A DNA stretch of 64,000 nucleotides from Paenibacillus kobensis NBRC 15729. GTDB taxonomy: Bacteria; Bacillota; Bacilli; Paenibacillales; Paenibacillaceae. The notes below the pieces were generated by a model, which was given only the letters and a program-made list of their open reading frames with translations, was not told where the DNA came from and did not search any database. This document shows, one piece after another, positions 60,253 to 64,000 of this stretch. Numbering within the stretch: position 1 is the first letter of the stretch; every line of letters begins with the position of its first letter. Where the stretch lies: contig NZ_BILZ01000025.1 in assembly GCF_004000825.1 (NCBI RefSeq), forward strand, positions 19,062 to 83,061, in the 5' to 3' direction. The position numbers and the translations under genes are program-made.

Positions 60253-60551
60253 CAATTCCCTCCATAAAATAGTATGATTATGTATCCAATTGAATACCAT
60301 TTCAGAACAAAGATACCAGTTAGATACATCGAAAGTGTAGCATTTTAAATTATATAAATCAACCAAATTTAAACAAATTTTACAATTAGATTATCAATCG
60401 TCTCCATATCAAGTGAGTAGCATATTAAACTTACTAGTAGTATGATATGGTATAAATACCAATTTTACACTATCACTCACACAACCAGCCGTCTATAGGA
60501 TCATAGAACTGATATCACAGTTTGGAGTGATGGCTAACGTCCTGACTGGAC

Positions 60552-60592
60552 AAAAAAATACGCCGATATCCGAGTCGTCGGAGATCGGCGTA
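60552..60592 (-). terminator. Terminator of the sulfate-uptake operon
   Basis: On the minus strand TACGCCGAT pairs with ATCGGCGTA, followed by T7. Confidence 0.88.
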
Positions 60593-60627
60593 GCCATTAT
60601 TCCTGCTTTACATTAACGATTGAATAC

Positions 60628-60879
60628 CTAGCCGTTCGCTACTTTCCCCCGACGGACCGCTGATTTGATCGGAGCCGCTGCGCTTTTGTCAGCTACCGTC
60701 TCCGGTTTAGCTGCAGGTACTGCGCCTGCGGAAGGATCGAACCGTTTGCGCTCCGTCCGGTCAATTTGCACGATACGGCCGTCATGAACGGTAATAACGA
60801 CGGAACCGTACTCCATACCTTCCAATTGATCCGCGATACGGTCATGCCACCATTCATTCAATTCTACTTGCTTTGCCAT
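60628..60879 (-). CDS. YezD-like DUF2292 protein
   Basis: An 83-residue protein. The first half ([42 protein letters not shown]) is the DUF2292/YezD domain, commonly found next to sulfur-assimilation genes. The second half is an Ala/Pro/Lys-rich tail. GGAGGGG 6 nt ahead of ATG at 60879; the start overlaps the cysW end by 16 bp, so translation is coupled. Last gene of the operon. Molecular role unknown. Confidence 0.82.
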   Translation of the reverse strand: MAKQVELNEWWHDRIADQLEGMEYGSVVITVHDGRIVQIDRTERKRFDPSAGAVPAAKPETVADKSAAAPIKSAVRRGKVANG

Positions 60880-61736
60880 TTCGATCCCCTCCACTCAACG
60901 AATTTTTTAACTGCCAACGTTAAGACCGCCAGCAGAACGAGTAATGAAGAAACAGCGAACGATGCGGAGAACTGATACTCGTTATACAATATCTCGATAT
61001 GCAGCGGCAGCGTGTTCGTCTCGCCGCGTATGTGGCCTGATACGACCGACACCGCACCGAACTCTCCCATCGCTCTCGCATTGCACAAAATAATGCCGTA
61101 CAGTAATCCCCACTTAATGTTCGGCAAGGTGACAAGCCAGAACAGCTTAAGTCCCTTTGCTCCGAGAACGACCGCCGCTTCTTCCTCTTGAACGCCTTGC
61201 GATTCCATAAGCGGGATGAGCTCTCTTGCCACGAATGGGAAGGTAACGAATACTGTCGCCAGAACGATGCCCGGAAGGGCAAAAATAATCTGAATGTTGT
61301 GGTCATCCAGCCAAGGCCCGTAGAAGCCTTGTGCACCGAACATAAGCACGAAGATGAGACCCGAGATGACTGGCGAGACGGCGAACGGCAGATCGATTAA
61401 CGTAATCAGCACGTTCCGTCCGCGGAATTTGAACTTCGTAATGGCCCATGCGGCCATGATGCCGAAGAATGTATTAAGCGGAACGGCGATGAGCGATACG
61501 ATTAGCGTCAGCTTGAGCGCCGATAACGCGTCAGCATCCCGGAGTGATGCCGTATAAACATCCCATCCTTTTTTCAACCCTTCAATAAATACGGTCAAGA
61601 GCGGGAAAATAACGACCAGCGTCAGAAATGCGAGCGCGATCGTGATCAGCACGATGCGAACCAGTACGGATTCATTAATATGTTGCGGTCTGACGGAGGC
61701 TTCCTCCGACAGATGCGCCGTGACGGCTCCAGCCAT
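60864..61736 (-). CDS. cysW: Sulfate ABC transporter permease CysW
   Basis: Inner-membrane permease of 290 residues with six helices. The EAA loop for contact with the ATPase reads [27 protein letters not shown]. Pairs with CysT and the binding protein Sbp to import sulfate or thiosulfate. ATG at 61736 has GGAGGG 6 nt upstream; an ATG two codons further up lies too close to it. The ATPase gene (cysA) is not in the window after cysW; it must be encoded elsewhere. Confidence 0.92.
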   Translation of the reverse strand: MAGAVTAHLSEEASVRPQHINESVLVRIVLITIALAFLTLVVIFPLLTVFIEGLKKGWDVYTASLRDADALSALKLTLIVSLIAVPLNTFFGIMAAWAITKFKFRGRNVLITLIDLPFAVSPVISGLIFVLMFGAQGFYGPWLDDHNIQIIFALPGIVLATVFVTFPFVARELIPLMESQGVQEEEAAVVLGAKGLKLFWLVTLPNIKWGLLYGIILCNARAMGEFGAVSVVSGHIRGETNTLPLHIEILYNEYQFSASFAVSSLLVLLAVLTLAVKKFVEWRGSKWQSK

Positions 61737-61775
61737 CAGCATCCCTCCTGTTGATTGCTTCGGTTACGCAGCTTG

Positions 61776-62609
61776 TTAAGCCGATATCGTCCGTTTGTTC
61801 ATTCTCGCCTGCAGCAAATTAATGATGAGCAATGCGATGAATGAAATGACGAGCATGACGAGTGCAATCGCCGTAGCGCCTGCGTATTCGTACTGTTCCA
61901 GCTTCGTCATAATAAGCAGCGGCGCGATCTCCGTCTTCATCGGCATATTGCCGGATATGAAGACGACCGATCCGTATTCGCCGATGCCCCGGGCGAAAGC
62001 GAGCGCGAAGCCCGTCAATAGGGCGGGAGCGATTTCTGGTAATACGATTTTCCTGAACGTCCGAAAGCGGTAGGCTCCGAGCATGACAGCCGCTTCCTCC
62101 GTATCCTTCTCGAGATCCTGCAGAACCGGCTGTACCGTCCGTACGACGAACGGCAGCCCGATAAACACCAGCGCGATCGTAATGCCAAGCGGCGTGTACG
62201 CCACCTTGATCCCTAACGGCTCCAGCTTGGAGCCGATCCAGCCGTTCTGCGCATAGAGAGCCGTGAGAGAGACGCCGGCTACTGCGGTCGGCAGAGCAAA
62301 CGGCAAGTCTACAAGGCTGTCGATGAACGATTTACCCGGGAACTTATACCGTACAAGCACCCACGCTACGAGCAGGCCGAACACCGCATTGATGCCGGCT
62401 GCTGCCAGTGCCGTAAGGAAGCTAACCTTGTAGGCGGCGATAACCCGAGCGTTCCATATTGTATGCCAGAAGTCCGCCCATCCCATGCCGGCCGTCTTGA
62501 TAAAGATGCCGGCGAGCGGGATGAGTACGATCACACATAAGTAGAATATCGTGTAGCCGAGGGATAAGCCGTATCCCGGAAGCACCCTTCGGTTAGCGGA
62601 ACCTTTCAT
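61776..62609 (-). CDS. cysT: Sulfate ABC transporter permease CysT
   Basis: Partner permease of 277 residues with six helices (about 14-35, 62-85, 95-118, 133-155, 195-215, 242-265). The EAA motif is [27 protein letters not shown]. Lies between sbp and cysW on the same strand, 33-40 bp gaps. GGGAGC about 9 nt ahead of ATG. Confidence 0.93.
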   Translation of the reverse strand: MKGSANRRVLPGYGLSLGYTIFYLCVIVLIPLAGIFIKTAGMGWADFWHTIWNARVIAAYKVSFLTALAAAGINAVFGLLVAWVLVRYKFPGKSFIDSLVDLPFALPTAVAGVSLTALYAQNGWIGSKLEPLGIKVAYTPLGITIALVFIGLPFVVRTVQPVLQDLEKDTEEAAVMLGAYRFRTFRKIVLPEIAPALLTGFALAFARGIGEYGSVVFISGNMPMKTEIAPLLIMTKLEQYEYAGATAIALVMLVISFIALLIINLLQARMNKRTISA

Positions 62610-62642
62610 GTGAAGTCAGCTCCCTTGCGAAGTTCCTTTCCT

Positions 62643-63788
62643 TTATGAACCAGGAACGTAGATTTTATCGAAAATGCCGCCGTCAGCAAAATGCTTCGTC
62701 TGCGCTTCTTTCCAACCGCCGAAATCCTTGTCGATCGTGAGCAGTTCGAGCGATTTGAATTGATCCTTGAACTCGTCAGCAACCGATTGCAGCGTCGGAC
62801 GGTAGTAGTTCTGAGCCGCGATGCGCTGGCCTTCTTCCGAGTACAAATATTTCAGGTAAGCTTCCGACACTTCGCGCGTACCGCGATCGTCAACGACTTT
62901 GTCAACGACTGCAACTGGAGGTTCGGCCAAAATGCTGATCGAAGGATAGACGATTTCGAATTTATCCGGACCAAGCTCATTGATCGACAGGAACGCTTCG
63001 TTCTCCCAAGCGAGCAATACGTCGCCGATGCCGCGCTCTACGAACGTCGTCGTGGAGCCGCGTGCACCGGAGTCGAGTACCGGTACGTTTTTGAACAACT
63101 GCTTCACGAATTCCTGTGCTTTCGCTTCATCATTGTTGTTTTGTTTCAGTGCATAGCCCCAAGCCGCCAGGTAGTTCCAACGTGCGCCCCCGGACGTTTT
63201 AGGATTCGGCGTAATGACTTTCACACCGTCCTTCACGAGGTCGTTCCAATCTTTAATGCCTTTCGGATTGCCCTTACGAACGAGGAATACGATTGTCGAC
63301 GTGTAAGGGGAGCTGTTGAGTTCGAATTTGCTTTGCCAACCCTCGTTGATAAGCCCCTTCTCTTGAATTGCGTCAATATCGTAACCGAGCGCAAGCGTCA
63401 CGACGTCAGCTTTGATGCCGTCGATTACTGCGCGGCTTTGTTTGCCCGATCCGCCATGAGACTGCTTAATCGTTACTTCTTGGCCCGTCTCTTGCTTCCA
63501 GTGCGCGGCGAACGCTTTGTTGTAAGCCTCGTACAGCTCACGCGTTGGATCATATGATACGTTCAGCAGCTCGACTGGCTTAAGAGGCTCTTTCTTCTCC
63601 GCCGTATCCGTTGCCTTCGTATCCGTTGCCTTCGTATCCGTTGCTTTCGTATCCGTCGCTGTTTCCTGTTTCGTCGTTGCTGTATCAGACTCGCTCGTTG
63701 TTTTCTCTTTCGAAGAGCAAGCCGTAATCACAACTGCGAATGCAAGGATAAGAGTTAACCATTGAACTGCCCGTGTTTTTCTTTTCAT
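62643..63788 (-). CDS. sbp: Sulfate/thiosulfate-binding lipoprotein
   Basis: Solute-binding protein of 381 residues. A lipoprotein signal with lipobox VITAC (Cys about 24) anchors it outside the membrane. A Thr/Asp/Lys linker contains four exact-looking TDTKA-type repeats (15-bp DNA repeats near 63605-63660). The sulfate-binding fold follows, with [23 protein letters not shown] and [18 protein letters not shown]. First gene of sbp-cysT-cysW-yezD. ATG at 63788 has GGGGTGG 7 nt upstream. Confidence 0.93.
   Translation of the reverse strand: MKRKTRAVQWLTLILAFAVVITACSSKEKTTSESDTATTKQETATDTKATDTKATDTKATDTAEKKEPLKPVELLNVSYDPTRELYEAYNKAFAAHWKQETGQEVTIKQSHGGSGKQSRAVIDGIKADVVTLALGYDIDAIQEKGLINEGWQSKFELNSSPYTSTIVFLVRKGNPKGIKDWNDLVKDGVKVITPNPKTSGGARWNYLAAWGYALKQNNNDEAKAQEFVKQLFKNVPVLDSGARGSTTTFVERGIGDVLLAWENEAFLSINELGPDKFEIVYPSISILAEPPVAVVDKVVDDRGTREVSEAYLKYLYSEEGQRIAAQNYYRPTLQSVADEFKDQFKSLELLTIDKDFGGWKEAQTKHFADGGIFDKIYVPGS
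63605..63660. repeat. 15-bp tandem repeats in the sbp linker
   Basis: About four copies of a 15-bp unit encoding (T)KATD. Likely prone to length change, with little effect beyond linker length. Confidence 0.8.
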
Positions 63789-63857
63789 CGACAACCACCC
63801 CAAATTAGATAAAATATAATTCCTACATGTTTACTCGGTTATTAAGGCCTTGAGTGA

Positions 63858-63887
63858 ATTCTAACAGGTAGGTAATGGCAGTGTCAA
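63858..63887 (-). promoter_or_regulatory. Promoter of the sulfate-uptake operon
   Basis: TTGACA (63882-63887) and TAGAAT (63858-63863) with 18-bp spacing, 70 bp ahead of sbp. Confidence 0.65.
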
Positions 63888-63900
63888 TCATTTTTTCAAC

Positions 63901-63925
63901 AATTCTTATCTGGATAATAAGAATT
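63901..63925. promoter_or_regulatory. Inverted repeat upstream of the sbp promoter (candidate activator site)
   Basis: AATTCTTAT and ATAAGAATT, 9-bp perfect arms with a 7-bp spacer, centred about 62 bp upstream of the expected transcription start. This is the usual position and symmetry of a LysR-type activator site for sulfur genes. Confidence 0.5.
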
Positions 63926-64000
63926 ACTTATGAGCTCGCTCGAATGTGTCGCTATTGCGCCGGACCGCTCGCCGCGCCCCCATTAACGACACAATATGTG

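Overview
The window looks like chromosome of a spore-forming, low-to-mid GC Firmicute, most likely Paenibacillus or a close relative. Supporting signs are liaFSR, ytxC next to thrS, YugN-, YezD-, YqzM- and DUF3886-type genes, KtrAB under a c-di-AMP riboswitch, a SAM-I riboswitch, a Thr T-box, menaquinone-type SdhCAB, and SD sequences of the AGGAGG type with many GTG and TTG starts. No rRNA, tRNA, insertion sequence, phage or CRISPR array was seen.

Left part (1-29 kb), mostly housekeeping: a truncated htrA; a YugN-like gene; liaFSR (cell-envelope stress); amtB behind a GlnR/TnrA-like box; a soluble chemoreceptor next to a ureidoimidazoline decarboxylase gene (urate breakdown); an Lrp regulator; a 3D-domain protein; thrS with its T-box and ytxC; a diguanylate cyclase; a decayed VOC gene; mqnC (futalosine menaquinone route); a methionine operon (metA-metI-patB) behind a SAM-I riboswitch; corA with a long leader; an UMF1-type MFS gene; a LysR gene with hisJ; and a DMT exporter.

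Centre (26.6-40.4 kb), the main attraction: a two-component class II lanthipeptide (lantibiotic) locus, all on the minus strand. In transcription order it holds a subtilisin-like protease (LanP candidate) and a LuxR-type regulator with a degenerate receiver domain, then a terminator. Next come a beta-type precursor, a first LanM, a C39-peptidase ABC exporter (LanT), an alpha-type precursor whose start is nested inside lanT, and a second LanM. A CylR2-like HTH gene, a CylR1-like 3-TM gene and a BcrAB-type ABC transporter (candidate immunity) follow. The precursors resemble lichenicidin/haloduracin-type alpha and beta peptides. Both carry the same GAAEV stretch ahead of an Arg, which suggests one trimming protease acts on both. 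Two GTGG-N4-CCAC palindromes spaced 22 bp precede the beta precursor.

Right part (40.7-64 kb): a DUF695/RraB gene; a YodB-like redox regulator divergent from doxX, with a pirin gene beyond it; small genes; a 1.1-kb non-coding stretch with two about 247-bp tandem repeats whose hairpin arms differ by compensatory changes; sdhCAB with a divergent LysR gene; a second pair of 100-bp tandem repeats; a potassium/proton block (CPA antiporter, ktrA, ktrB, c-di-AMP riboswitch); a CPBP membrane protease; uvrC; two small secreted PPC-like proteins; thpR; and a sulfate-uptake operon (sbp-cysT-cysW-yezD).
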